Positions 15,022 to 23,309 of a stretch of 35,825 nucleotides of DNA are shown one piece after another. The translations under genes were made by a program, and so were the position numbers. Numbering within the stretch: position 1 is the stretch's first letter; each line of letters opens with the position of its first letter. Below the pieces are notes generated by a model. It was not told where the DNA came from. It searched no databases and was given only the letters and a program-made list of their open reading frames with translations. The stretch is from an uncultured Cytophaga sp. (GTDB lineage Bacteria > Bacteroidota > Bacteroidia > Cytophagales > Cytophagaceae): assembly GCF_937863595.1 (NCBI RefSeq), contig NZ_CALMGQ010000177.1:1-35825 (forward strand). Reading direction: 5' to 3'.

Positions 15022-15098
15022 AAATTCCAAAACACAAAAAACAAATCCCAAACGACTTTCAAATTCGTTTGGGATTTGTTTTTTGTGTTTTGGAATTT
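15022..15098. terminator. Perfect 34-bp bidirectional hairpin terminator
   Basis: Arms at 15022-15055 and 15065-15098 are exact reverse complements over 34 bp, with a 9-base loop (CTTTCAAAT). A-runs in the first arm and T-runs in the second would give U-tracts on both transcripts. It sits between the convergent bshB1 and pdxH genes. Confidence 0.92.
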
Positions 15099-15104
15099 AC
15101 CAGT

Positions 15105-15752
15105 TCAAGGGCATATCCTATAAATTTCCCATTCACCTTTTTCATCCAATTCATATACAATACGATCGTGTAAGCGACTAGGTCTTCCTTGCCAAAATTC
15201 AATATAGTTTGGTGTTAAGGCATAGCCTCCCCAATGTGATGGTCTAGGAACGACGGAACCTTCAGGATATTTTTGTTGATATTCTAGAACCTTATCTTCT
15301 AATTCTTTTCTAGAGGTGATCTTTTTACTTTGGTCCGAAACCCAAGCACCGATTTTACTGCCGTAGGGACGACTTTCAAAATACCCATCCGATTCAGAAG
15401 GATCAACTTTTAATATAGATCCTTCAATGCGAACTTGTCTCTCGAGTTCGGGCCAAAAGAAATTGATAGCTGCAGAAGTCTGTGTTGCTAAATCTAGACC
15501 TTTATGACTAGTATAATTTGTGTAAAATATAAACTGATCTTTTTCAATTCCTTTTAATAAAACAATTCGTGAGCTTGGCTGGCCGTTTGGGTTTACTGTA
15601 GCAAGATTCATCGCAGTAGACTCTAATGCACCGGCTTCCATTGCTTGATTTAGCCACGTTTCAAATTGCTTGATTGGTGATCGAGCAACATCTTTGCAAT
15701 CCAAATTTCTGGAAGAGTATTCAATTCTTATATCTGCAAGGTTTGTTTTCAT
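15105..15752 (-). CDS. pdxH: Pyridoxamine/pyridoxine 5'-phosphate oxidase
   Basis: A 215-residue FMN enzyme that makes pyridoxal 5'-phosphate. Family blocks are all present: RIVLLKGIEKDQFIFYTNYT, SHKGLDL, INFFWPELERQVRIEG, ESRPYGSKIGAWVSDQS and, near the end, PNYIEFWQGRPSRLHDR. I chose the ATG at 15752 because MKTNLADIR matches the usual N-terminus; an in-frame ATG at 15770 would add MDVHLN. The bases just upstream contain TACATTTG, which fits a -7 element and would support a very short leader, but no -33 TTG is well placed. It converges on bshB1 across the long hairpin. Confidence 0.95.
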   Translation of the reverse strand: MKTNLADIRIEYSSRNLDCKDVARSPIKQFETWLNQAMEAGALESTAMNLATVNPNGQPSSRIVLLKGIEKDQFIFYTNYTSHKGLDLATQTSAAINFFWPELERQVRIEGSILKVDPSESDGYFESRPYGSKIGAWVSDQSKKITSRKELEDKVLEYQQKYPEGSVVPRPSHWGGYALTPNYIEFWQGRPSRLHDRIVYELDEKGEWEIYRICP

Positions 15753-15797
15753 ATTCAAATGTACATCCAAAATCGTGTTTAAGAAATTTCATATGAA

Positions 15798-16301
15798 TTA
15801 GTTTTGAACAGTTCCGTCTGAATTGTAGTACATCCATCCACTTGATTTAACTCCATTGGAATAATCACCTTCTGAGGAAATTTGCCCGTTTGAATAATAA
15901 TATTTCCAAGTGCCACTTTCTTTATTGTTTTGATAATTCCCTTCTTCTTTAATTTGACCAGAAGGATAATAAAACTTCCAATATCCACTTAATTGCCCGT
16001 TGGAGTAGTTTCCTTCTTTCATCATAAGTCCATTAGCATAATATTGTTTCCAATATCCAGAAGGACTGCCATTTTGATAGTTTCCTTCAGAACTCATTAC
16101 ATACGAATTCGGATAATAAAACCGTGTATAACCGTTAATATTATAGTAGGCATAAGGAACAACATAGCGGCCTGTATCTGGAACATAAGAATAATTGGGG
16201 CGTGGTGGTTCATTGTGTGATGATCTGTTACAGGAAGCGAGGGAAGATGCAATAGCGATTAAACCAATTATAATTAGTTTAACATTCATTTTAATTTTCA
16301 T
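15798..16301 (-). CDS. Lipoprotein with YwqK/MORN-like repeats
   Basis: A 167-residue protein with a lipoprotein signal (lipobox LASC, Cys24) and four tandem units of about 23 residues, each of the form EGNY-x-NG-x3-SG-x-WK-x-YY-x-NG-x-I (for example EGNYSNGQLSGYWKFYYPSG). This matches the YwqK-type, MORN-related repeats often annotated as antitoxin-like in Bacteroidetes, although no toxin gene is near. A Tyr/Pro-rich linker joins anchor and repeats. Likely a periplasmic or surface binding protein. It is followed by pdxH in the same direction 45 bases on; three exact 14-bp repeats lie just upstream of its start. Confidence 0.85.
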   Translation of the reverse strand: MKIKMNVKLIIIGLIAIASSLASCNRSSHNEPPRPNYSYVPDTGRYVVPYAYYNINGYTRFYYPNSYVMSSEGNYQNGSPSGYWKQYYANGLMMKEGNYSNGQLSGYWKFYYPSGQIKEEGNYQNNKESGTWKYYYSNGQISSEGDYSNGVKSSGWMYYNSDGTVQN

Positions 16302-16321
16302 AAAGGGTAGCTTAGTAAAAG

Positions 16322-16363
16322 AGTGATTGATAAACAGTGATTGATAAACAGTGATTGATAAAC
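16322..16363. repeat. 14-bp tandem repeat, three exact copies
   Basis: AGTGATTGATAAAC occurs three times in a row with no mismatch, 21 to 62 bases upstream of the repeat-lipoprotein start and in the divergent region before yqgE. Possible repeated operator or slippage-prone promoter spacer. Confidence 0.85.
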
Positions 16364-16493
16364 AATACTGATATTTGAATTTACAAAGAATAAATATAGA
16401 AATAGAATGAATCTGATAATAAAAACACGTTATTTTTTACATCATTCACATTTTTTTCGATATTGAAGTATATATGTACGAACCATTAAGAAT

Positions 16494-17042
16494 TTGTTAG
16501 AAAGAGGAAAAATATTGATTTCAGAACCTTTTTTAGGTGACGCTACCTTTGAACGTAGTGTTGTATTATTGTGTGAACATAATGATAATGGAGCATTTGG
16601 CTTTATGTTAAACAAGTCTACTAGCTTAACTATTAATGCAGTACTAGAAGAAACCGTACCATTTGAGCAAGATTTATTTCTAGGCGGACCTGTGGCCCAA
16701 GATTCATTGTTTTTTTTAATACGCCAAGAAGAGGCAATTTTAAATGGTGCGATGCACATCAAAGACGACCTCTATTGGGGAGGAGATTTTGAGCATTTAA
16801 AAGTATTAATAAAAGAAGAGGTATTGGATATTAATAATTGTCGATTTTTTTTAGGATATTCGGGTTGGAGTGAGGAACAATTAGAGGCTGAATTAGAAAA
16901 TGATTCATGGATTGTAACAGATATTCATTCGGAAGAAATGTTTGTAAAAAATCCTCAATCCATGTGGCAAACTATATTACGAAATATGGGAGGGGAATAT
17001 AAAGCCCTTTCGAACTATCCAATTGATCCAAGGTTAAATTAA
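16494..17042 (+). CDS. yqgE: YqgE/AlgH family protein
   Basis: A 182-residue protein of the YqgE/AlgH (UPF0301) family: GKILISEPFLGDATFERSVV, HNDNGAFGFMLNKS, FLGGPVAQDSLF and the C-terminal GYSGWSEEQLEAELENDSW are all diagnostic. The fold is known from structures, but the biochemical role is not. No ATG is available: the frame offers TTG at 16494 (used here) or ATT at 16485, and a stop lies at 16464-16466. A short gap (13 to 16 bases) precedes the DUF349 gene, so the two are probably co-transcribed. Confidence 0.92.
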   Translation: MLERGKILISEPFLGDATFERSVVLLCEHNDNGAFGFMLNKSTSLTINAVLEETVPFEQDLFLGGPVAQDSLFFLIRQEEAILNGAMHIKDDLYWGGDFEHLKVLIKEEVLDINNCRFFLGYSGWSEEQLEAELENDSWIVTDIHSEEMFVKNPQSMWQTILRNMGGEYKALSNYPIDPRLN

Positions 17043-17058
17043 ATAAAATAATAGCGTG

Positions 17059-18822
17059 ATGAGTATTTCTGATGAATTGCATAATGAGTTTGAAGATTCG
17101 GTAGATGTAGCGAACCAAGATGATGTACAGAAACAAGATTTTAGTCAATTTACTAAAAGTGAATTAGTAGATTTTTTAGAACAGTTTAAACCCGAAGCGA
17201 ATTTTCAGGAAGCAAATTCAGTATTAAAAAATGTGCGTCAACAATACGACCATCTATTTGAGCAAGAAGAGCAAACAGCTTTGGAAAAGTTTGTTGCAGA
17301 CGGCAGTTTAGCAGATGATTTCAAATTTAAAAAAGATGAGCGCTCTGTAGCGTTTGATGCTGCATTCACAGCCATAAAAGAAAAAATTTCTGCTCATTAT
17401 TCAAGTTTAGAAAAACAAAAAACAAAAAATTCTGAAATAAAGAATTCTATTCTTGAACAGATGCGTGCAATTATTGCATCTGAAGAAAGTGCAGAATCAT
17501 TTCAATCGTTTAAAAAACTTCAAGATACATGGAAAGCTACAGGGCAAGTGCCACTTGCTGAAGCCAAAGAGTTATGGGCAAACTACCAGGCCCTGACGGA
17601 TATGTTTTACAACAACCGCAGTGTATATTTTGAATTAAAAGAATTAGATAGAAGAAAGAATCTAAGTTTAAAACAAGAGATTATTTCAAAAGTAGAGCAG
17701 TTATTAGATCATCCAAATGTACAGTCAGCATTTAATGAGTTAAGGAAATTGCAGGATGAATTTAGAAATATTGGTCCTGTTCCAAAAGAAGATCACGAAA
17801 ATCTTTGGGCTAAATTAAAGCACTTTTCCGATGCAATATTTGCAAAGCGTAAAACATTTTTAGAAGATCTAGACAAAGCAAAAGTTGCGAACCATGAATT
17901 AAAAGTAGCACTTGTTGAAAAGTTAAAGGAGTTTGAAGAATTTACTACTGAAAAAATTGATGAGTGGAAAGTTAAAACAGCTCACATTTTAGAAATTCAA
18001 GAATCTTGGAAAAAGATTGGACAAGTTCCAGAAGATAAAGTAAAAGATTTATCAAAAGAGTTTTGGGCTATTGGCAAAAAGTTCTTTTCAAACAAGAATA
18101 CGTTCTTTAAAAAATTAGATGATAAGCGACAAGAAAATCTAGAGCAAAAAATGATTTTATGTGAAAAGGCAGAGGCTTTAAAAGATAATCAAGATTTTGC
18201 AGAAACATCTAGAAGCATTATTCAGTTACAGAAAGAATGGGCTAAAATTGGACAAGTACCTATTAAGTTTAAGGACACAATATTCGCTAGATTTAAATCT
18301 GCTTGTGATTATTTCTTTCAACAACAACGTGATTTAAAAGTACAAGCAGAAAGTGCGTTGATTGAAAATCTAAAAAATAAGGAAGCGTATTTAAAAGAAT
18401 TGCAAACGAAGGTAAAATCTACCGTTGTTGATACAGAAGAAACGTTGCTTTCCTATATTGATCAATGGGAAACGTTGGGTTTTGTACCTATGGAGCAGAA
18501 AAAAGCATTACAAGATTCGTTTAGAGATGTATTGTTCGCAGGTATTGAAAAAATGCCTTTAGATAGCGAAGCAAAAGAAAAACTTCAGTTGAAAATTGAA
18601 GTGAAACAAGGCGGTACGAAAAATGTTGAAGGCTTGATGAAAGATTTACAACGCAAAGCTGCAACTGTGAAAGCCGAAATAGAACAGTATAATAATAACA
18701 TGGCTTTCTTTGCTAATTCTACCAAAGCGTCTGCATTAAAAGAACAAGTGCAAACTAAAATTTCAGAAGCAGAGTTGGAGTTGAAAAAATTGCTCGCAAA
18801 AATTAATATCTTAAAAGGATAA
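17059..18822 (+). CDS. DUF349 repeat protein
   Basis: A 587-residue, highly charged helical protein. The ATG at 17059 directly follows an in-frame GTG (17056), either of which could serve. Five units end in the DUF349 signature W-x3-G-x-VP: TWKATGQVP, EFRNIGPVP, SWKKIGQVP, EWAKIGQVP and QWETLGFVP, each followed by a helix with aromatic residues such as LWAKLKHFSDAIF. Long coiled-coil stretches rich in Lys and Glu occupy the rest, and an acidic N-terminus precedes the first repeat. There is no signal peptide, so it is cytosolic. The function of DUF349 is not established to my knowledge. Confidence 0.9.
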   Translation: MSISDELHNEFEDSVDVANQDDVQKQDFSQFTKSELVDFLEQFKPEANFQEANSVLKNVRQQYDHLFEQEEQTALEKFVADGSLADDFKFKKDERSVAFDAAFTAIKEKISAHYSSLEKQKTKNSEIKNSILEQMRAIIASEESAESFQSFKKLQDTWKATGQVPLAEAKELWANYQALTDMFYNNRSVYFELKELDRRKNLSLKQEIISKVEQLLDHPNVQSAFNELRKLQDEFRNIGPVPKEDHENLWAKLKHFSDAIFAKRKTFLEDLDKAKVANHELKVALVEKLKEFEEFTTEKIDEWKVKTAHILEIQESWKKIGQVPEDKVKDLSKEFWAIGKKFFSNKNTFFKKLDDKRQENLEQKMILCEKAEALKDNQDFAETSRSIIQLQKEWAKIGQVPIKFKDTIFARFKSACDYFFQQQRDLKVQAESALIENLKNKEAYLKELQTKVKSTVVDTEETLLSYIDQWETLGFVPMEQKKALQDSFRDVLFAGIEKMPLDSEAKEKLQLKIEVKQGGTKNVEGLMKDLQRKAATVKAEIEQYNNNMAFFANSTKASALKEQVQTKISEAELELKKLLAKINILKG

Positions 18823-18841
18823 GTTGCCCATTCGATATGTT

Positions 18842-18878
18842 AAAAGAGCTTGTTCTAATAGTAGAACAAGCTCTTTTT
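18842..18878. terminator. Bidirectional terminator, 16-bp stem
   Basis: Arms AAAAGAGCTTGTTCTA (18842-18857) and TAGAACAAGCTCTTTT (18862-18877) are perfect complements around the loop ATAG, followed by T, G and more T. It separates the convergent DUF349 and cation-efflux genes. Confidence 0.92.
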
Positions 18879-18900
18879 GTTTTCGTATGTGATAGTTAAC

Positions 18901-19839
18901 TTAAACAGATGTATGTCCTGAATCTGAGAAATATGTAATGGATTTAATTTCAATATAAATGCGTTTAATTTCAGGGAATTTAGTTCGAATATCCTTTTCA
19001 ATTTGATCAATATGATTGGCTAGTTCATTCATTTTTAAGTCTTCTTTAAATTGAACATCTAAGGCCAATAAAATATCCTTTGGGCCAAATTGCAGCGTAA
19101 GTGGACTTCTAAAAAATACTACTGCAGGATTCTCTTTTATTATTTCAACGATTTTTTCGATTAAAACGGGATCCGCACTTTCTCCAATTAATAAACTTTT
19201 GGTCTCAAAAGCCAACATAAAAGATAAGCTTGCTAATATGCAACCAATGACGATGGATGCAATACCATCTATGTAGGGATTGTTTAGGGTATGTCCTAGG
19301 TAAACTCCTAGAAATGCCACAATAAGACCTAATATATCAGCAGCATCTTCAAAGAGAATGCTAAACGTGCCTGGGTCTTTACTATCTTTAATTGCTCTGT
19401 AAATAGGTTTATTTGGATTGTCCGTTTTGAATTTTTTTACTGCAACATATAAGGAAGCGCCACTTAATACAAAGGCAACAGCGATTACAATATAATTCCA
19501 ATACGGATCTTCTATAGCTTCTGGATGCTGAATATGTAGAATGCCTTCATAGATAGACATTCCACCACCTATTGCAAACAAGGATATGGCAACAACCATA
19601 CTCCAAAAATACAACTCTCTACCATAACCAAATGGATGGTTCGGTGTAGCAGGTTTTTTACTTCTATAATCGCCAAATAATAACAATGCCGTATTGCCTG
19701 TGTCCACTAACGAGTGAATCCCTTCTGAAAGCATGGCAGAACTTCCCGTTATAGCTGCTGCGATAAATTTAAAAATTGCAATCAATAAATTGGATGCAAA
19801 AGCACCAATGATAGCAATGTTCGATTCTCCTTTTGACAT
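18901..19839 (-). CDS. Cation diffusion facilitator family metal transporter
   Basis: A 312-residue transporter with six predicted membrane spans and a cytosolic C-terminal metal-binding domain (about 215-312). The first transmembrane metal motif is SEGIHSLVDTGN (H42, D46). The second, normally H-x3-D, is E164-D-A-A-D168 in LFEDAADILG, so His is replaced by Glu; I recall a similar FED/LED sequence in the ZnT9-like branch. CDF proteins export Zn, Mn, Fe or related ions by proton antiport; the altered site means the metal should not be assumed to be zinc. The gene stands alone between a terminator and a 325-base gap. Confidence 0.92.
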   Translation of the reverse strand: MSKGESNIAIIGAFASNLLIAIFKFIAAAITGSSAMLSEGIHSLVDTGNTALLLFGDYRSKKPATPNHPFGYGRELYFWSMVVAISLFAIGGGMSIYEGILHIQHPEAIEDPYWNYIVIAVAFVLSGASLYVAVKKFKTDNPNKPIYRAIKDSKDPGTFSILFEDAADILGLIVAFLGVYLGHTLNNPYIDGIASIVIGCILASLSFMLAFETKSLLIGESADPVLIEKIVEIIKENPAVVFFRSPLTLQFGPKDILLALDVQFKEDLKMNELANHIDQIEKDIRTKFPEIKRIYIEIKSITYFSDSGHTSV

Positions 19840-20164
19840 ATTGATTTTTTCTTCAATCTAATGTATAAATAAAATAAGACTCTTAATAAAAATAAGTAGC
19901 AAATTAATATGAATGCGTATTCAACAGCATTAGGTATTCAATAGTGTTGTTGAATTGAACTACTAACGCATGTTGATTTTTTTTAAAAAGATATTCCATC
20001 AAACGTAATTCTATATTAAAACACGTTAGATGTATGTGTTTTAATATAGATTTGTAAATAAAAAAATATATGTAATCAGAAGTATGTATTAAATCCTTAA
20101 TTTGTCATACATATATAGGTCAGTAATAAATGGAAGGATTCATTGCATTTGAAAAATAGCAACT
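19840..20164. other. Intergenic region with a 15-bp inverted repeat
   Basis: About 325 AT-rich bases between divergent genes. The main structure is TCTATATTAAAACAC (20010-20024) paired perfectly with GTGTTTTAATATAGA (20036-20050), loop of 11. A TAGATTTG (20047-20054) that fits the -7 consensus overlaps its right arm. Otherwise nothing coding. Confidence 0.65.
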
Positions 20165-20458
20165 ATGCAAATTAAAACGTGTAGTAAATGTACTGAATTA
20201 CTTCATTGCGGTAGCTCAGACGGTTCGTGTTGGTGTATGGCGTATCCATCTATTCCAATTGCGGATGCAGAAATGGATTGCTTATGTCCAACCTGTTTGG
20301 CTATAGCACTCAAGCAAAATGAAAGCAACGTAGATGCCATTCAGCAGGATTATTATATTGAAAATGGTATGTGCGTATTTACTAAATTCTATCATCTTAA
20401 AAGAGGATACTGCTGTCAAAATGGATGCAGGCATTGTCCCTACGGTTTTAAAAGGTAA
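20165..20458 (+). CDS. Cys-rich CWC domain fused to DUF5522
   Basis: A 97-residue protein with 13 cysteines. Residues 6-44 hold C6-x2-C9, C15, C22-W-C24 and C39-x-C41-x2-C44, matching the cysteine-rich CWC family. Residues 62-97 (DYYIENGMCVFTKFYHLKRG, then C83, C84, C88 and C91 in GYCCQNGCRHCPYGF) match DUF5522. Both halves look like zinc or iron-sulfur binding modules; neither has a known function. The stop is four bases before the start of the PP-loop enzyme gene, so the two are likely translated from one message and may act together. Confidence 0.88.
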   Translation: MQIKTCSKCTELLHCGSSDGSCWCMAYPSIPIADAEMDCLCPTCLAIALKQNESNVDAIQQDYYIENGMCVFTKFYHLKRGYCCQNGCRHCPYGFKR

Positions 20459-20462
20459 TTTA

Positions 20463-21182
20463 ATGGAGCTAAAAGATAAAGCAATTTTTTGTTGGAGTGG
20501 AGGAAAAGATTCTGCTTTTGGTTTATATAAAATACTACAGGAAGCAAAGTATGATGTTTTGTATTTGTTGACCACCATCAATGATGATTACAAGCGCGTA
20601 TCTATGCATGGCGTTCGCGAGGAAATGCTTGATAAGCAAATTGAATCGATAGGTATACCTGCTTTAAAGGTTCGTGTTATTGATGGTACGTATGATGAAT
20701 ATGAACGGTTGATGCACTCTGTTTTGATGCGCGCAAAATCAGAAGGAATTACGCATGTTATTTTTGGCGATATTTTTTTAGAAGATTTACGCAGTTATAG
20801 AGAAGATAATTTAAAGAAAGTAGATTTAATAGGAGTATTCCCGTTATGGAAGAGCGATACGAGTATATTGATAAATGAATTTTTAGATCATAAATTTAGA
20901 ACAATTACCTGCTGCATCAGTGATGTACACTTAGATCAATCGTGGGTTGGTCAAGAAATTACTACTTCGTTTATTGCAGCCTTGCCCGAACAGGTAGATC
21001 CTTGTGGTGAAAATGGGGAGTATCATACTTTTTGTTTCGACGGACCTCTTTTCAAAAAAACCATTGATTTCGTATTGGGAGAACAGGTGTACAAACCCAT
21101 CCAACTTAAAAATGATGATGAAGAAATTTTAGAAACGACTCAAACAAACGGATTTTGGTTTTGTGATATTCTACCTATTTAA
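20463..21182 (+). CDS. PP-loop ATPase of the Dph6 / diphthine-ammonia ligase family
   Basis: A 239-residue adenylating enzyme. The PP-loop SGGKDSA (S12-G-G-K15-D-S) at the N-terminus binds ATP; downstream blocks HGVREEMLDKQIESIGIP, HVIFGDIFLEDLRSYREDN and DPCGENGEYHTFCFDGP are those of the Dph6-like ATP_bind_4 family. The ATG at 20463 is preferred because starting earlier in the frame would overlap the CWC-DUF5522 gene. Bacteria lack diphthamide, so the true substrate is unknown; the family adenylates a carboxyl or carbonyl and adds ammonia in eukaryotes. The Cys-rich neighbour is a possible partner. Confidence 0.9.
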   Translation: MELKDKAIFCWSGGKDSAFGLYKILQEAKYDVLYLLTTINDDYKRVSMHGVREEMLDKQIESIGIPALKVRVIDGTYDEYERLMHSVLMRAKSEGITHVIFGDIFLEDLRSYREDNLKKVDLIGVFPLWKSDTSILINEFLDHKFRTITCCISDVHLDQSWVGQEITTSFIAALPEQVDPCGENGEYHTFCFDGPLFKKTIDFVLGEQVYKPIQLKNDDEEILETTQTNGFWFCDILPI

Positions 21183-21198
21183 AAAAAAATAATTTAAA

Positions 21199-22302
21199 AT
21201 GGAGCCATTAAAGAATATGTTTTCCCCAGCATTTATTGCTGATGTAGCCGATTCATTTAAGAAAGTGAATTCCAAATTGAATGAAAAGAAATTCATAAAC
21301 GCAATATTCAATGCAGGCTGGGAACACAAAGAATTGAAGCAGCGCATTCGGCATATTTCAACTGTAGTGCATCAATTTTTGACACACGATTTTTCAAAAG
21401 ATAGTGATGTTCTCATTTCTTGGGTGCATGCATTAAAAGAAGAACAGGGCGAGAAACAAAGTCTTGAATATATTTTTCTTGCAGATTTTATAGAAGTTTA
21501 TGGTCAACAAGACCTTGCACAGTCATTAAAAGCGATAGAAGAAATTACCCAATTTACCAGTTGTGAATTTGCTATACGTCCCTTTATTATAAAAAGCCCA
21601 GAGAAAGTAATGAAGCAAATGTTGAAATGGTCGAAACATAAAAATCACTATGTTCGACGTTTGGCAAGTGAAGGATGCCGGCCTAGATTACCATGGGGAA
21701 TGGCAATACAAGCGTTTAAAAAGGATCCATCTTTCATTATACCCATATTAGAAAACTTAAAAGAAGATACGACATTATACGTTCGGAAAAGTGTTGCCAA
21801 TAACTTAAATGATCTTACTAAAGACAGTCCAACTATAGTAATCGATTTAATGAAACAATGGAAAGGGAAATCTGTTGATACCGATTGGATCATTAAACAT
21901 GGAGCAAGAACGTTATTGAAAGCCGCGAATCAAGAAGTATTGACATTGTTTGAAATTGACCCAAGAATTAAATGCAGTGTCGTTGATTTTAAGTTACATC
22001 AAAAAGAAATTAAACTAGGAGGTGCACTCACATTCTCTTGCATATTGAAAAATGATTCTAAAAAAGAGCAACGATTTAGAATTGAATTTGCAATTTTTTA
22101 TATGAAATCCTCGGGCAAACTAAGTCGCAAGCTTTTTAAGATAAATGAGAACGTTCATTCCAAAGATGCGATTATTTCGATTACCAAAACGCTTTCATTT
22201 AAAGATTTGACTACCCGCAAACATTACGAAGGAAGCCATAAAATTGCCATAGTGGTAAATGGGAATGAAGTTTGTGAAAAGGAATTTATGATTGTGGCTT
22301 AA
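21199..22302 (+). CDS. alkC: DNA alkylation repair glycosylase, AlkC-like
   Basis: A 367-residue protein of the HEAT-like-repeat glycosylases. The N-terminus (MEPLKNMFSPAFIADVAD ... ELKQRIRHISTVVHQFL) and the central helices with HKNHYVRRLASEGCRPRLPW and YVRKSVANNLNDL follow the AlkC pattern. The C-terminal 115 residues (from about 250) are beta-rich, in keeping with the Ig-like domain found on one AlkC type. AlkC removes N3-methyl-adenine and related bases from DNA. It starts 16 bases after the PP-loop gene. It is cytosolic with no signal peptide. The choice of AlkC over AlkD rests on the N-terminus and on the overall length. Confidence 0.85.
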   Translation: MEPLKNMFSPAFIADVADSFKKVNSKLNEKKFINAIFNAGWEHKELKQRIRHISTVVHQFLTHDFSKDSDVLISWVHALKEEQGEKQSLEYIFLADFIEVYGQQDLAQSLKAIEEITQFTSCEFAIRPFIIKSPEKVMKQMLKWSKHKNHYVRRLASEGCRPRLPWGMAIQAFKKDPSFIIPILENLKEDTTLYVRKSVANNLNDLTKDSPTIVIDLMKQWKGKSVDTDWIIKHGARTLLKAANQEVLTLFEIDPRIKCSVVDFKLHQKEIKLGGALTFSCILKNDSKKEQRFRIEFAIFYMKSSGKLSRKLFKINENVHSKDAIISITKTLSFKDLTTRKHYEGSHKIAIVVNGNEVCEKEFMIVA

Positions 22303-22409
22303 TAAAAGTGTTTTTACAAAGCATACTGTTTCTTTAATTTATATCCTTACGTTCGGATTTGGGAAATAAAAAAATGTAATCGGAATAAATGAATCGCAAC
22401 TAACCTTTT

Positions 22410-23216
22410 TTATAAGTCAACTTGTACGTTGTATAAGGTTCCGTTCATAATAAAATTAATCGTGAAAAATTTTTCTGATATTGAAATTAATCGAAAGGCT
22501 GATACTTTCGGAAATCCTTTAAGCTCACCTGTGATGGTTACTTTTTCATCTGTTTCAATAATTTCATCTATTATTAATACACCATTAAAATACAATTGGT
22601 ATACATCGGATTTTCCTTCTTGTAAATACCATTGATGTGTTGCTGTAAAATTATTTTTATCGCCTATAATTTTCTCTAAGGTATCTGCCGATAATTTTTC
22701 ACTTGAATAGCCAATACCCAACAATTGAGTCATTGTAGAGTCCGTGCTTCCTTCTGTAAGTAATGCTTTTTGATTCGGAATGTATATTAGATTGGCACCT
22801 TGCATCGCTGCTTGTATACGCAATTGGGCATAACGTTTTTCAAGATATTTTTTTTGACCACTTAATTCGTAATTAAAAGGAACTTGTAGTTCTGATATCT
22901 TAATTGTGTGAAGCGTATCGTCAGGAGTAAAACTTGTGACCACGTCATTGAAATTTGAAACACCTTCAATGTGTTTCAATCGGATGTCTTCTTTTATAGA
23001 GAATGATTTTCCATTTTTATAAATAATTTTATCAACTTCTTTTTTTGAAATATGTAAGAGCTCTTTAGAATTAACGAGTCTGTATTTTATGGAATCTGTT
23101 TGGATTTTTATAACAGTACAACTGATTTTATTGGTATGTGTAACAAGCGTATCTGTCTGTGCTGCTAAAGACAGATGTAGTAAAAATAAAACAAAAACGT
23201 AAATGGTCTTATTCAT
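22410..23216 (-). CDS. Exported protein of unknown function
   Basis: A 268-residue protein when started at the ATG at 23216, which opens with a signal peptide (MNKTIYVFVLFLLHLSLAAQ, cleavage near residue 20). An in-frame ATG at 23297 would add 27 residues before that signal and is less likely. The first domain (about 28-75) has the pattern ISCTVIKIQTDSIKYR...KKEVDKIIYKNGK, seen in many Bacteroidetes exported proteins. The middle has a helix AQLRIQAAMQGANLIYIPNQ like those of periplasmic heavy-metal or DUF4156-type domains, and the end is beta-rich. I do not recognise a named family. The gene lies 93 bases downstream of the ABC-F gene. Confidence 0.75.
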   Translation of the reverse strand: MNKTIYVFVLFLLHLSLAAQTDTLVTHTNKISCTVIKIQTDSIKYRLVNSKELLHISKKEVDKIIYKNGKSFSIKEDIRLKHIEGVSNFNDVVTSFTPDDTLHTIKISELQVPFNYELSGQKKYLEKRYAQLRIQAAMQGANLIYIPNQKALLTEGSTDSTMTQLLGIGYSSEKLSADTLEKIIGDKNNFTATHQWYLQEGKSDVYQLYFNGVLIIDEIIETDEKVTITGELKGFPKVSAFRLISISEKFFTINFIMNGTLYNVQVDL

Positions 23217-23309
23217 GCGTTGGCATTCATTTGTAATGAAACGACAAAATTCATACCATGGTATGCGTTGAAGATACTTATTGAATGAATAATTCATTTG
23301 GAAAAGAAA

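Noticed and set aside
15798-16301. YwqK-repeat protein as the antitoxin of a toxin-antitoxin pair
   Set aside because: It is an exported lipoprotein and no toxin-like gene is adjacent; the antitoxin name is only a database label for the repeat.
16322-16363. Possible CRISPR or direct-repeat origin from the 14-bp repeats
   Set aside because: Only three abutting copies with no spacers, no cas genes, and no dnaA or rep gene in the window.
23217-23297. Longer start of the exported unknown protein at 23297
   Set aside because: It would bury a good signal peptide 27 residues inside the protein.
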